Below, piece after piece: positions 1 through 9,765 of a stretch of 61,424 nucleotides of DNA (the stretch's first letter is position 1; every line of letters begins with the position of its first letter). Below the pieces are notes generated by a model. The model was not told the origin of the DNA. It made no database searches and saw only the letters and a program-made list of their open reading frames with translations. The DNA comes from Cryobacterium cheniae. GTDB lineage: Bacteria; Actinomycetota; Actinomycetes; Actinomycetales; Microbacteriaceae. The stretch covers positions 1-61,424 of the forward strand of contig NZ_SOGN01000019.1 of assembly GCF_004403395.1 (NCBI RefSeq), written 5' to 3'. Both the position numbers and the translations under genes were made by a program.

Positions 1-475
1 GTCGACCGCGCCGGCGTCGACCGCGCCGGCGTCGACCGCGCCGGCCTCGACCACGTCCGCGCAGCACGTCTCGCCGTCCACCGCGTCGGCACCGCCCGCC
101 TCCCCGGACGGATCCACGCGCGCCGTCGAGCCGGAGCCACCCTACGACGACGAGCCCCCGCCCTACGACGAGGAGTTTCCGCCGGACCTGCACGCGAACA
201 GCGGCCCGTCCGGCCGAGTCCAGCCGTCCGCCGCTCGGGCGGCGCCGTCCGCAGGTCCCGGAACCCCGAACCGGCCCGGAACCGGGCCCGGAACCCCGCC
301 ACGCGCCCAGGCGCCGGCGCCGAACCAGGCGGTCGGCGCAGCATCCGTCGCCCGGCGCGGACCCGCGTTCGGAGAGAAGCAGCGCTACGGCGAATCGGTG
401 GTGCGCGAGATTCTCGGCGCCACCTTCATCGAAGAACAGCCGCACGACCCGGCCCCCCGAACCAGAGGCGACTAA
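1..475 (+). CDS. dnaX: DNA polymerase III subunit gamma/tau, C-terminal part (partial)
   Basis: Open reading frame entering from the left edge (first full codon at 2) and ending in TAA at 473-475, three bases before recR. The last 35 or so residues (GEKQRYGESVVREILGATF, then FIEEQ) match the conserved tail of actinobacterial DnaX, the clamp-loader subunit that links the replisome polymerases. The rest is a Pro/Ala/Ser-rich linker, with three copies of a 15-bp unit coding STAPA at 2-46 and an acidic tract (YDDEPPPYDEEFPPD). Only the linker and tail are present; the AAA+ domain lies upstream. Adjacency to recR is the usual bacterial dnaX-recR order. Confidence 0.85.
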   Translation, partial: STAPASTAPASTAPASTTSAQHVSPSTASAPPASPDGSTRAVEPEPPYDDEPPPYDEEFPPDLHANSGPSGRVQPSAARAAPSAGPGTPNRPGTGPGTPPRAQAPAPNQAVGAASVARRGPAFGEKQRYGESVVREILGATFIEEQPHDPAPRTRGD

Positions 476-478
476 CCC

Positions 479-1078
479 ATGTACGAAGGCATCGTTCAGG
501 AACTGATCGACGAGCTCGGCACGCTGCCCGGCATCGGGCCCAAGTCCGCGCAGCGGATCGCGTTCCACATCCTGCAGACGGAGCAGTTCGACGTCACCCG
601 GCTCGCGAACGTGCTGCTCGAGGTGCGCGACAAGGTGAAGTTCTGCGACATCTGCGGCAACGTGTCCGAGCAGAAAACCTGCCTGATCTGCCGCGATCCG
701 CGCCGCAATCCCGCGATGATCTGCGTGGTCGAAGAGGCCAAGGACGTCGTCGCGATCGAGCGCACCCGCGAATTCAAGGGCCTCTACCACGTGCTCGGCG
801 GGGCGATCAGCCCCATCGACGGCGTCGGGCCGGACGACCTGCGCATCCGCCAGCTGATGCAACGCCTCGCCGACAACACGGTGCAGGAAGTCATCATCGC
901 CACCGACCCGAACCTCGAGGGGGAGGCGACGGCGACCTACCTGTCGCGCCTGCTGACCACCCTCGAGATCAAGGTCACCCGGCTCGCCTCGGGGCTGCCG
1001 GTCGGCGGCGACCTTGAGTACGCCGACGAGGTCACCCTGGGGCGCGCCTTCGAGGGCCGCCGCATTGTCCGCAACTAG
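479..1078 (+). CDS. recR: Recombination protein RecR
   Basis: A 199-residue protein, the usual RecR length. With RecO it helps load RecA at single-stranded gaps. Residues 1-50 hold the helix-hairpin-helix region ([17 protein letters not shown]). A four-cysteine zinc site lies at Cys56, Cys59, Cys68 and Cys71, followed by a Toprim domain from about 79 to 175 containing VVEEAKDV and [15 protein letters not shown]. The ATG lies 3 nt after the dnaX stop, so the two are very likely co-transcribed. Both sequence and context are typical. Confidence 0.98.
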   Translation: MYEGIVQELIDELGTLPGIGPKSAQRIAFHILQTEQFDVTRLANVLLEVRDKVKFCDICGNVSEQKTCLICRDPRRNPAMICVVEEAKDVVAIERTREFKGLYHVLGGAISPIDGVGPDDLRIRQLMQRLADNTVQEVIIATDPNLEGEATATYLSRLLTTLEIKVTRLASGLPVGGDLEYADEVTLGRAFEGRRIVRN

Positions 1079-1112
1079 GGCTTCTCGCCGCCCCCGGCCC
1101 TCGCACCCGCTG

Positions 1113-1405
1113 CCGCAACTGTTGCCCCCCGGCGCCTGCCCGCCGCCCCAAGTGTTGCCCCCACGGCGCCTGCCCGCTCCCCTGCGCGCGCACTGCCGCA
1201 AGTGTTGCCGAAGCGGACAACTGTGCCCGGTGTGTGGGCAACACTTGTCCGTGCGGGCAACAGTTGCAGCCAGGAGCCGGCTTAGGGCTGCATCCACGAG
1301 TGAGGCCTACCCGCTGCCCTACGCGCGCACTGCCGCAAGTGTTGCCGAAGCGGACAACTGTGCCCGGTGTGTGGGCAACACTTGTCCGTGCGGGCAACAG
1401 TTGCG
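1113..1405. repeat. Block of GCAASTGTTGCC hairpin repeats (family A)
   Basis: Two nearly identical 70-bp copies lie at 1198-1267 and 1335-1404, starting 137 bp apart. Each reads as half-sites GCAAGTGTTGCC, GGACAACTGTGCC, GGCAACACTTGTCC and GGGCAACAGTTGC, so the whole unit is a nested dyad. Two decayed half-copies lie at about 1118-1180 (CAACTGTTGCC and CAAGTGTTGCC, each followed by a GGCGCCTGCCCG motif). A third full copy occurs 2 kb away at 3466-3534. The block sits between the convergent recR and DUF5692 genes and has no credible coding content. Confidence 0.85.
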
Positions 1406-1438
1406 GCCAGGGGCGGCCGCCGCCCGCAGCGACGACAG

Positions 1439-1463
1439 ACGGGCCGGGGGAGACCCGGCCCGT
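1439..1463. terminator. GC-rich hairpin, possible terminator
   Basis: Perfect 10-bp stem ACGGGCCGGG / CCCGGCCCGT with a 5-nt loop and no T-tract. It lies downstream of recR and, read on the other strand, downstream of the DUF5692 gene. A terminator role is inferred from position and stem strength only. Confidence 0.5.
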
Positions 1464-1500
1464 GGCATCCGTTGCACCGTTGATTCGCGGGCAACGCCAG

Positions 1501-1569
1501 CTGCGGAGAATTTCGAGACTCGCCGTGTGGCGGGGCGACGGATGCCGCGTGTCGCGAAATTCTCCGCAG
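1501..1569. repeat. Hairpin element, CGGAGAATTTCG family (copy D)
   Basis: A 69-bp element with terminal arms CTGCGGAGAATTTCG (1501-1515) and CGAAATTCTCCGCAG (1555-1569), continued imperfectly inward (GAGACTCGC / GTGTCGC). The CGGAGAwTTTCG core recurs in the hairpins at 45875-45949 and 57789-57865 and partly in 13239-13327. It lies between the ends of two convergent genes and ends 11 bp before the DUF5692 stop codon. Confidence 0.8.
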
Positions 1570-1579
1570 TTACGGTGTT

Positions 1580-2551
1580 CTATTTCGCGCTGGCAGTCGC
1601 CCGCGGTTGCCCGCCGGCCACCTCTGGCTCCAGCGGCTTGTTCGCGTCGAGCACCGCGCGATAGGCAGGCAGGTGGGTGAACAGTTCATCGGTGAGCGGG
1701 TTGCGCCGTCTCTTCACGATTGTGTAGATCTGGTAGACGACAACGGCGATGTTGGCGGCGAGAGCCAGGGCGCTGACCGCGAACAGGGCGACCGGATCGT
1801 GCGACGACTGCACCGAGAAGGACGAGCTGGACACGAAGGTCGGGAAGGCCATGGTGAACATCATCCAGAACGCCAGGGTTTGCGCGCGATGTTGCAGCCA
1901 GGCGCCGCGCTTGATGAAGAAGGCCGGGATCGTGCACGAGACGAGCAGGGCGGCGCCGGCGTAGAACGAGTGGTCGCCGACCGCGTTGTAGACGTAGGCG
2001 AAGTTCCAGAGGTCGTAGGCGATGATCCAGAACCACAGCATGTCCGGCCAGATCATGTCCTTCTTCGGACCGCGGCTGATGATGATGCCGGCCCAGCCGC
2101 AGATCGTGACCAGGTTCAGCAGCCCGGCGACACCATTCATGATGTTCCACGGCCCGCCCACCATGAAGACCCCGTCGACCATCCCGTTCAGTCCGTACAC
2201 CTCGAAGTCGCGAATCACGGCCTCGAAGATGTTGAGAGCCAGAATGAATGCGGGAAACATCAGCGCGTACCGGTTCTTGGACAGACGCGGGATGAAACGG
2301 ATGGCCATGAAGCCCAGGCATCCGGCGAGAGCCGAGTAGACCTTGACCCAGTGGAACCAGGTTCCCGTGCTGGAACCGGCGCCGGCGGTGGTCGGCCAGA
2401 CGAAGAGCGTGAGCGCGACCGGCAGCGCGATGAACAGCACCAGCGCCGCCCATTTGTTGGACCGGGCGACCTCGTTGGCGATCATCAGCCCCGCGACGAC
2501 CGCGAACCACATCAGGGTGGACGACCAGGGGATGGTTTCGAATAGGAACAT
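1580..2551 (-). CDS. DUF5692 family integral membrane protein
   Basis: A 323-residue, very hydrophobic protein with about nine membrane segments, for example near residues 8-25, 30-52, 70-85, 95-115 and 140-160. The opening MFLFETIPWSSTLMWF and the region WAGIIISRGPKKDMIWPD resemble the uncharacterised DUF5692 family. No function is known for the family. It starts 6 bp after the stop of the TetR gene at 2558-3199 and is almost certainly in the same operon, so it is probably the regulated target. The family call is from memory of sequence style. Confidence 0.75.
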   Translation of the reverse strand: MFLFETIPWSSTLMWFAVVAGLMIANEVARSNKWAALVLFIALPVALTLFVWPTTAGAGSSTGTWFHWVKVYSALAGCLGFMAIRFIPRLSKNRYALMFPAFILALNIFEAVIRDFEVYGLNGMVDGVFMVGGPWNIMNGVAGLLNLVTICGWAGIIISRGPKKDMIWPDMLWFWIIAYDLWNFAYVYNAVGDHSFYAGAALLVSCTIPAFFIKRGAWLQHRAQTLAFWMMFTMAFPTFVSSSSFSVQSSHDPVALFAVSALALAANIAVVVYQIYTIVKRRRNPLTDELFTHLPAYRAVLDANKPLEPEVAGGQPRATASAK

Positions 2552-2557
2552 GTGCGA

Positions 2558-3199
2558 CTACTCCTTTGGATTGGATGGAGACGGTGAGGCCGGCGCGGTG
2601 CGCTCGAGGTGGAGCGTCTGGCGCACAATCGCCACGAGCACCTCGTCCGTGACGGCGGGCTTCGATCGAACGAGGCCGATCAGACCGAACACCAGCACGT
2701 AGAACACCTCGGCGACGTTGTCGATCCGGATCTGGTGCCGCCGCGCGTAGGCCTCCACGGTGGTGACCTGCAGGCGGTCGACGACGGCCATGACCGCCCG
2801 GTCGACGAACTCGTTGTAGAGGCCCGCGTACTCGGTGCGGCCGAGCTCCTCCCGGAACAGGTCGGTGCGGTGCAGGTGATGGCGGAACAGCGCGACGCAG
2901 TCCACCAGGGCGCGGTCGATGTCGCCGGGGATCCGTGCGGCATCCCAGCGATCGAGGTCGGCCACGAACTCCGCGATGTGGTCCTCGCAGATGAGGTCGA
3001 TGATCGCCTCTTTGTCCGGGAAGTAGTGATAGATCAAGCCGCGGGTGACCCCGACCCGGGCCGCGATGTCCGTGATCGACACGCGGGCGACGCCGCTCTC
3101 GGCAACGAGCTCCCGGGCGGCCCGGAGAATGTCGTCCCGGCGCTCGTCCGGCTGCTTGCTCTGGCGCACGGGCATCTTCGATGTGAACTCCTCGGGCAT
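2558..3199 (-). CDS. TetR/AcrR family transcriptional regulator
   Basis: A 213-residue one-component regulator. Residues about 14-65 hold the TetR helix-turn-helix (RDDILRAARELVAESG, then VSITDIAARVGVTRGLIYHYF, then PDKEAI). The rest is an all-helical ligand domain. The ATG at 3199 is chosen because AGGAGG lies 5 nt upstream; the frame stays open far upstream but has no better start there. It is the first gene of a two-gene operon with the DUF5692 membrane protein. A palindrome overlapping its own promoter (3278-3292) suggests autorepression. The ligand is unknown. Confidence 0.93.
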   Translation of the reverse strand: MPEEFTSKMPVRQSKQPDERRDDILRAARELVAESGVARVSITDIAARVGVTRGLIYHYFPDKEAIIDLICEDHIAEFVADLDRWDAARIPGDIDRALVDCVALFRHHLHRTDLFREELGRTEYAGLYNEFVDRAVMAVVDRLQVTTVEAYARRHQIRIDNVAEVFYVLVFGLIGLVRSKPAVTDEVLVAIVRQTLHLERTAPASPSPSNPKE

Positions 3200-3262
3200 C
3201 GGAGCCTCCTCAACGGCTGTGTCGAAAACCTCTGGCGGGGCGAGAGCCGCCCTCTGTTCCAG

Positions 3263-3305
3263 ATCATATGACCGCGATTGACACTGTGTCAATGACAACG
3301 CGTCA
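3263..3305 (-). promoter_or_regulatory. Promoter and TetR-type operator of the tetR-DUF5692 operon
   Basis: On the minus strand TTGACA (3287-3292) and TATGAT (3263-3268) are separated by 18 nt, a near-consensus sigma-A promoter. The -35 lies inside the perfect 15-bp palindrome TTGACACTGTGTCAA (3278-3292). A weaker dyad, TGACAACGCGTCA (3293-3305), adjoins it. The overlap fits repression by the adjacent TetR protein. Binding is inferred. Confidence 0.75.
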
Positions 3306-3465
3306 ACGGATGTCCCGGACGTCTCGCGGCATCCGTCGCCTCTGCACCTCGCTCCCTCCTTTCGACCGTTCGCGCCGCCCTGCCCTGCCTGCCCGGCCTG
3401 TCCGCCCGGCCTGCGCGCCCGGCCCGCCCCGCCCCGCCTGCCCTGCGCGCTCCGCCCCGCTGCCT

Positions 3466-3534
3466 CAACTGTTGCCGGCGCGGACAACTGTGCCCGGTGT
3501 GCCGGCAACAGTTGTCCGCCCGGGCAACAGTTGC
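3466..3534. repeat. Family A hairpin repeat, third copy
   Basis: A 69-bp relative of the 1198-1267 and 1335-1404 repeats, with the half-site pattern CAACTGTTGCC, GGACAACTGTGCC, GGCAACAGTTGTCC, GGGCAACAGTTG. It is preceded by a C-rich low-complexity tract (about 3365-3462). The rest of the 3200-3644 gap holds only the tetR promoter and the lysC leader. It lies between divergent genes, so it is not simply a terminator. Confidence 0.8.
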
Positions 3535-3594
3535 GGTCGAGTGTCAACTCCGGCCGCGGAACGTCACATGAACCGTCGCGAATGCAAGAGCATT

Positions 3595-3600
3595 TATGAT
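3595..3600 (+). promoter_or_regulatory. Candidate -10 box for lysC
   Basis: TATGAT at 3595-3600 lies 45 bp upstream of the lysC GTG in a locally A/T-rich stretch. No good -35 is visible 17-18 nt upstream, so this is a weak call. Confidence 0.4.
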
Positions 3601-3644
3601 GGAAGCTTGACTGTGCCTGCGTACCCGAACCCTTGGAGTGCCAC

Positions 3645-4982
3645 GTGAGCTTGATCGTGCAGAAGTTCGGCGGATCATCCGTCGCCGATGCCGAAAGCAT
3701 CAAACGTGTCGCCAAACGAATCGTCGACACCCGAAAAGCGGGCAACGAGGTCGTCGTCGCCGTCTCCGCGATGGGCGATTCCACCGACGAACTCCTCGAC
3801 CTCGCGCACCAGGTCACCCCGATCCCCGCGCCCCGCGAGCTCGACATGCTCCTCACCGCGGGCGAGCGCATCTCGATGGCGCTGCTCGCCATGGCCATCA
3901 AGAGCATGGGCTACGACGCCCGCTCCTTCACCGGCAGCCAGGCCGGCATGATCACGGATGCCCAACACGGCGCCGCCCGCATCGTCGACGTGACTCCCGG
4001 GCGCATCCGCGGTGCCCTCGACGAGGGTGCCGTGGCCATCGTCGCCGGCTTCCAGGGCTTCAACCGGGACACCAAAGACATCACCACGCTCGGCCGCGGC
4101 GGCTCCGACACAACCGCCGTCGCACTGGCCGCCGCCCTCAACGCCGACATCTGCGAGATCTACACGGATGTCGACGGCGTCTTCACCGCCGACCCGCGCG
4201 TCGTTCCCCGCGCCCGCAAGCTCGACCGGATCTCCAGCGAGGAGATGCTCGAGCTCGCCGCCGCGGGTGCCAAGGTCCTCTACATTCGTGCGGTGGAATA
4301 TGCGCGACGGCACGGTGTGACGCTGCATGTGCGGTCCTCGTTCAACAACAACGTGGGAACGATCGTCTACAACCCCGACACCACGAGCCCGCACGTCGCG
4401 ATCCCGAATTCGTCGGCCACCGAGCGCACGCATCCCAATAACGCATCCGCGAATGGAGAGACAGTGGAAGAGCCAATCATCGCCGGGGTCGCCGCCGACC
4501 TGAGCGAAGCCAAGGTCACGGTCGTCGGCGTTCCCGACATCCCGGGCAAGGCCGCGCAGATCTTCAAGATCGTCGCGAAGACCAACGCGAACGTCGACAT
4601 GATCGTGCAGAACGTCTCGGCCGCATCCACCGGGCTGACCGATATCTCCTTCACCCTGCCCAAATCCGAGGGGCAGCAGGTGTTGACCGCGCTGACCAAT
4701 GAGCAGGCCACCGTCGGATTCGCCGGGCTGCAGTACGACGACCAGATCGGCAAGCTCGCGCTCGTCGGGGCCGGCATGCGCACCAACACGGGCGTCTCCG
4801 CCAAACTGTTCGAGGCGCTCTACGAGGCCGGGATCAACATTGAAATGATCTCCACCAGCGAGATCCGCATCTCGGTGGTCACCCGCGCCGACACCATCAA
4901 CCAGGCGCTGCGGGTCGTGCACACCGCCTTCGGCCTGGACTCCGCCGACGACGCCATCGTGCACGGCGGCACCGGCCGCTAA
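3645..4982 (+). CDS. lysC: Aspartate kinase (alpha subunit; internal beta start)
   Basis: Makes aspartyl phosphate from aspartate and ATP, the first step to lysine, threonine, methionine and diaminopimelate. The 445-residue product starts at GTG 3645 (MSLIVQKFGGSSVAD), preceded by GGAG 8 nt upstream; this matches the standard actinobacterial N-terminus. The kinase domain has KFGGSS (residues 7-12) and TLGRGGSDTTA near 150, followed by two ACT domains from about residue 280. A second start, GTG 4464 (codon 274, MEEPIIAGVAADLSEAK), has GGAGAG just upstream and corresponds to the separate beta subunit known from Corynebacterium lysC. asd follows. Confidence 0.97.
   Translation: MSLIVQKFGGSSVADAESIKRVAKRIVDTRKAGNEVVVAVSAMGDSTDELLDLAHQVTPIPAPRELDMLLTAGERISMALLAMAIKSMGYDARSFTGSQAGMITDAQHGAARIVDVTPGRIRGALDEGAVAIVAGFQGFNRDTKDITTLGRGGSDTTAVALAAALNADICEIYTDVDGVFTADPRVVPRARKLDRISSEEMLELAAAGAKVLYIRAVEYARRHGVTLHVRSSFNNNVGTIVYNPDTTSPHVAIPNSSATERTHPNNASANGETVEEPIIAGVAADLSEAKVTVVGVPDIPGKAAQIFKIVAKTNANVDMIVQNVSAASTGLTDISFTLPKSEGQQVLTALTNEQATVGFAGLQYDDQIGKLALVGAGMRTNTGVSAKLFEALYEAGINIEMISTSEIRISVVTRADTINQALRVVHTAFGLDSADDAIVHGGTGR
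4464..4982 (+). CDS. lysC: Aspartate kinase beta subunit (in-frame internal start)
   Basis: Reading from GTG 4464 with GGAGAG (4455-4460) upstream gives a 172-residue protein made of the two regulatory ACT domains only. In alpha2beta2 aspartokinases, as in Corynebacterium and Bacillus, the beta chain comes from such an internal start and shapes feedback control by lysine and threonine. Here it is supported by the ribosome site and by the family precedent. It is nested in the full-length lysC. Confidence 0.7.
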   Translation: MEEPIIAGVAADLSEAKVTVVGVPDIPGKAAQIFKIVAKTNANVDMIVQNVSAASTGLTDISFTLPKSEGQQVLTALTNEQATVGFAGLQYDDQIGKLALVGAGMRTNTGVSAKLFEALYEAGINIEMISTSEIRISVVTRADTINQALRVVHTAFGLDSADDAIVHGGTGR

Positions 4983-6299
<1,317 letters not shown>

Positions 6300-6351
6300 C
6301 CTGCGCGCGGTGGTGACCGACGGGCCGCTCACTCCGCTAGTGTCAGACTTC

Positions 6352-8832
6352 GTGGGCGGGATTCGGAACTCAAGGGGCGTCAAACGGCTGGCGTTCCTGA
6401 CGTTTGCCGGAATCGCCTTCGCGCTGATTCTCGCCTCGATCGTGCTCCTCCTGAACGACCCCTCGAATAGCTGGCTGATTGCCGCGGTCGGTGTGGTCTG
6501 CGCGGCCGTGCTGGAACTCACCTGGGTGCGGGTGGGATCCGTGGCGCACCGCAGCCCGATGATCAGTCTCCCGGTGCTGGCGCTGCCGGCGCTGGCACCG
6601 AGCCTCACACTGCAGGCCTCGGCCGGCCTGATCGTGCTCGGCGTTCTGCTGGCCATCCTGATCGAGTCCGGGCGCACCGCCGTCGCCCTCTACAGCGCCG
6701 GCCTCCAGGGTGCCGGCGCCCTCGTCGCCATGGGCCTGTTCACCTGGGCCGGCGGGGGCGGGCTGCCGATCCTGGCCGCGGTGGCCGCGGCATCCGTGGG
6801 CTACGTCGTCTTCATCATCGCGATCGAGGTGCTGCGCCAGCGCTTCCTCGCCGCGCCCCTCGGGTACGGCGGCGGGCGGCCGCTGTCGCCGCTGCGGGTG
6901 CTCCTGGTTCTGGTCGGCACCGTCGTGGTCACGGTGACGGCCGCCTACTGGAACTACGTGGGACTGCCGTTCCTGGTCGAGGTCGACGCCACCCTCGACG
7001 CCGTCATCGTGCTGTTCGCGCTGATGATCGTCGCGGCCCTGGTCAAGGTCTCCACGATGATGACGGTGATGCGCAGCCGGTTGGCCGGCATGGTCGCCGC
7101 CGCAAGCGCCCTGGCCGCCGACCCCGCCGCCGAGCCGATCGACCCGGCCATCGTCAAGGGTGCCGCCGCCACGAGCGCCCGCGACAACACCTGCCCGGCC
7201 ACCAGCACCGCCGCCGACGCCCCGGCCCCCGAGCCCGGCTCCCCGGCCGCCGTCACCGACCTGCTGCGCCGCGTGGTGGCGGATGCGATCGGCGTCGAGT
7301 CCGTCGTCGTGCGCGGCGAGCCCGCCCGGCCCGGCGAGATCAGCATGCTGTTGCCCCTGGCCGGCGTCACCGGGCCGGCCCAGTACATCGTGGCCCGGCG
7401 CGACGCCATGGACGGCGCCTTCACCGGCAACGACCGGCGCGCCCTCCAGGCCCTCGCCACGACCGCCGAGATGGTCGTTCGGGCCCGCCGCAACATCGCC
7501 GGCCTCACCCTGCGCGCCAACACCGACCCGCTGACGAGCCTGCCCAATTACGGCGCGTTCCAGGAGGCCCTGGCCAACATCAACGACCACCGGGACTACT
7601 CCGAGGCCCTGGCCGTGCTGTTCATCGACCTCGACGAGTTCAAGCGCCTGAACGACCGCTTCGGCCACCAGACCGGCGACGACGTGCTGCGCGAGCTCGG
7701 GCGGCGGCTCAGCGCCGTGGTGCGTCCGCACGACGTGGTCGCCCGGGTCGGCGGCGACGAATTCGTGGTCATCCTCACCCATCTGGCGTCGCTGGCCGAG
7801 GCGAAGTCCATCGCCGAGCGCATCCTGGTGGTCGCGGGGGAGCCGATGGTCATCGGCCAGGCGACGCACAGCCCGATCATCAGCGTGGGACTGGCCTACT
7901 CCGCGCACCGGGAAACCGACGTCAACCAGCTGGTCCAGGATGCCGACCGGTCGATGCTCGCGATCAAGAAGTCCCGGCGGCGCGGCGGCCCGTCCAAGGA
8001 GAGCAGCCTCAACATCTCGAGCCACCGCTCCTCCCAGATGAACGACATCATCGCCCACGCCATCGACGAGGACCTGCTCGAACTCGCCTTCCAGCCCATC
8101 GTCAGCCTCGTCACCGGGCAGATCTGGGCGTTCGAAGCCCTCGTGCGGTACACCCACCCGGACCTCGGCCCGCTGTCGCCGCCGTCGATCGTGGAGAAGG
8201 CGAAGGGCCTCGGCCGGCTCGACGCGATGACCCGCCAGGTGGCCGTGAAGGCCATGGCCGCGGCCGCCGATTTCCGGCTGGTCGAGCCGAGCGTGGTCTG
8301 CATGACCATCAACGTCGAGGCCGGGCAGATCCTGCCCGAGCGCATGGGCACCTACATCGAGGACCTCGCCGAACGCTACCCCGGCATCTCGCTCTGCCTC
8401 GAGCTCAACGAGCGGTCGATGACCAAGGTCACCCCCGCCATCCGTCGCCAGGCCGACCGCCTGCGCGACCTCGGCCTGATGATCGCCCTCGACGACTACG
8501 GCTCCCAGGATTCCTCGGTCGACGCCCTGGTGCGGATGCCCATGGACATCCTCAAAATCGACCGCAGCCTGGTCGACGACCTCGACGACATCCGCCAGCG
8601 CGAGGTGCTCACCGCCCTGCAGGGTTTCGGCGACAACCTCGAGTACTCGATGATCGTCGAGGGGGTGGAGAACGACGCGATGGCGGACCACCTGAGCGCG
8701 CTGGGCATCCGCAGCGCGCAGGGGTTCCACTACGGCGTGCCGGAGAGTTTCGAGCGCACCCTGTCGCGGCTGGAGCTGCACGGCGCCCGCGCGGTCGTCC
8801 CTCGCAGTGAGCCGGCCGCGGCGAGAGGATAA
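6352..8832 (+). CDS. Membrane-bound GGDEF-EAL cyclic di-GMP protein
   Basis: About 826 residues. The N-terminal 240 carry roughly eight membrane helices, followed by a Pro/Ala-rich linker and a GAF-like stretch. The diguanylate cyclase domain has GGDEF at 467-471 and a complete YGAFQ...FIDLDEFKRLND region. The phosphodiesterase domain has EAL at 595-597, NVEA, ELNE, LDDYGS, LKIDRS and IVEGVEN, so most metal and catalytic residues are present. Both activities are therefore possible. The start is uncertain: GTG 6352 lies 8 nt after TAGTGT (6338-6343), fitting a leaderless mRNA, but GTGs at 6310, 6313 and 6340 are also in frame. Confidence 0.9.
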   Translation: MGGIRNSRGVKRLAFLTFAGIAFALILASIVLLLNDPSNSWLIAAVGVVCAAVLELTWVRVGSVAHRSPMISLPVLALPALAPSLTLQASAGLIVLGVLLAILIESGRTAVALYSAGLQGAGALVAMGLFTWAGGGGLPILAAVAAASVGYVVFIIAIEVLRQRFLAAPLGYGGGRPLSPLRVLLVLVGTVVVTVTAAYWNYVGLPFLVEVDATLDAVIVLFALMIVAALVKVSTMMTVMRSRLAGMVAAASALAADPAAEPIDPAIVKGAAATSARDNTCPATSTAADAPAPEPGSPAAVTDLLRRVVADAIGVESVVVRGEPARPGEISMLLPLAGVTGPAQYIVARRDAMDGAFTGNDRRALQALATTAEMVVRARRNIAGLTLRANTDPLTSLPNYGAFQEALANINDHRDYSEALAVLFIDLDEFKRLNDRFGHQTGDDVLRELGRRLSAVVRPHDVVARVGGDEFVVILTHLASLAEAKSIAERILVVAGEPMVIGQATHSPIISVGLAYSAHRETDVNQLVQDADRSMLAIKKSRRRGGPSKESSLNISSHRSSQMNDIIAHAIDEDLLELAFQPIVSLVTGQIWAFEALVRYTHPDLGPLSPPSIVEKAKGLGRLDAMTRQVAVKAMAAAADFRLVEPSVVCMTINVEAGQILPERMGTYIEDLAERYPGISLCLELNERSMTKVTPAIRRQADRLRDLGLMIALDDYGSQDSSVDALVRMPMDILKIDRSLVDDLDDIRQREVLTALQGFGDNLEYSMIVEGVENDAMADHLSALGIRSAQGFHYGVPESFERTLSRLELHGARAVVPRSEPAAARG

Positions 8833-8864
8833 TTCGGCAAGGCGGCCCTCCCACGAGGGCGGTC

Positions 8865-8891
8865 ACGCCACATGTTCGGTGTGGCGTTTTT
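8865..8891 (+). terminator. Rho-independent terminator
   Basis: Stem ACGCCACA (8865-8872) / TGTGGCGT (8880-8887), 7-nt loop, then TTTTT. It closes the GGDEF-EAL gene just before the carbonic anhydrase gene. Confidence 0.85.
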
Positions 8892-8915
8892 CTCTGCCGT
8901 TTTCTAGGAGTACCC

Positions 8916-9713
8916 ATGTCCGCACGACCCTGGCTCATCACCTCAGCTCTCACGGTGGCCGCCGTCACCCTTGTCGGCTGCGCCCCGCCCACCCCGGAGC
9001 CAAGCGTGACCCCGGTGGCGGAACCCGCGCACTGGTCCTACGACGGCGCGAGCGGACCGGCGTCGTGGGCGGAGCTGGACCCCGGCTTCGCGGCCTGCGG
9101 CGTGGGCACCGCCCAGTCCCCGATCGACCTGCCCGCGACCGTGCCCGCACCGAGCACCGGCATCCAGCTGAGCGCCGGGGACGCGGACGGCGATGTGTTC
9201 GACACCGGGCACGCGGTCGAGTTCGAGGCCGACGGCGAGGGCGAGACCCTGACCTTCGCCGATGATGCGTACAGCCTGCAACAGATTCACGCCCACGTGC
9301 CGTCGGAGCACACCGTGAACGGCCGGCCGGCGGCGGGCGAGCTGCACCTGGTGCACGCGGACGCGGCCGGCAAGCTGCTGGTGCTGGGCATCCTCGTGAC
9401 CGAGGGGCCGGCATCCGACGCCCTGGCGCCGTTCATCGACGAGGCCACGCATGCGGCCGACGAAGAGGACGTGACGATGGATGTCTCGGCGGTGTTGCCG
9501 CCGTCGCTGGAGCACTACGAGTACTCGGGCAGCCTGACCACGCCGCCGTGCACCGAAGATGTGCATTGGGTCGTGATGAGCACGCCGATCTCGATGTCGG
9601 TGGAGCAGATCGGCACGCTCGAAGACGCACACAGCCACAACGCGCGGCCGACGCAGCCGCTGGGGGGCCGGGTCGTGGTCGGCGGATCCGCGGAGCTCGG
9701 GGTCGAGGGCTAG
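8916..9713 (+). CDS. Alpha-class carbonic anhydrase, lipoprotein
   Basis: A 265-residue enzyme that interconverts CO2 and bicarbonate outside the membrane. The signal peptide ends in lipobox LVGC (Cys22). Alpha-class hallmarks are QSPIDL, the zinc ligands His125 and His127 (IHAH), SEHTVNG, His144 in ELHLVH, and YSGSLTTPPCTE. The ATG is preceded by TAGGAG. Alpha-class enzymes are less common in actinobacteria than the beta class. A terminator lies upstream, so it is transcribed alone. Confidence 0.96.
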   Translation: MSARPWLITSALTVAAVTLVGCAPPTPEPSVTPVAEPAHWSYDGASGPASWAELDPGFAACGVGTAQSPIDLPATVPAPSTGIQLSAGDADGDVFDTGHAVEFEADGEGETLTFADDAYSLQQIHAHVPSEHTVNGRPAAGELHLVHADAAGKLLVLGILVTEGPASDALAPFIDEATHAADEEDVTMDVSAVLPPSLEHYEYSGSLTTPPCTEDVHWVVMSTPISMSVEQIGTLEDAHSHNARPTQPLGGRVVVGGSAELGVEG

Positions 9714-9765
9714 CAGCCGGGTCGCACCGGAGCTGCCACGCAGGCACGGTGCCGGGGCCGGGCCG

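Noticed and set aside
1198..1404. CRISPR-like array from the two 70-bp repeats
   Set aside because: Only two full copies, internally palindromic throughout, unequal degenerate neighbours and no cas genes.
3200..3907. N-terminal extension of the TetR protein to 449 codons
   Set aside because: The extension runs through the promoter, the operator palindrome and the lysC start on the other strand. AGGAGG 5 nt before 3199 fixes the start.
6370..8781. Minus-strand open frame of about 800 codons opposite the GGDEF-EAL gene
   Set aside because: Mirror of the coding strand; no recognisable protein features.
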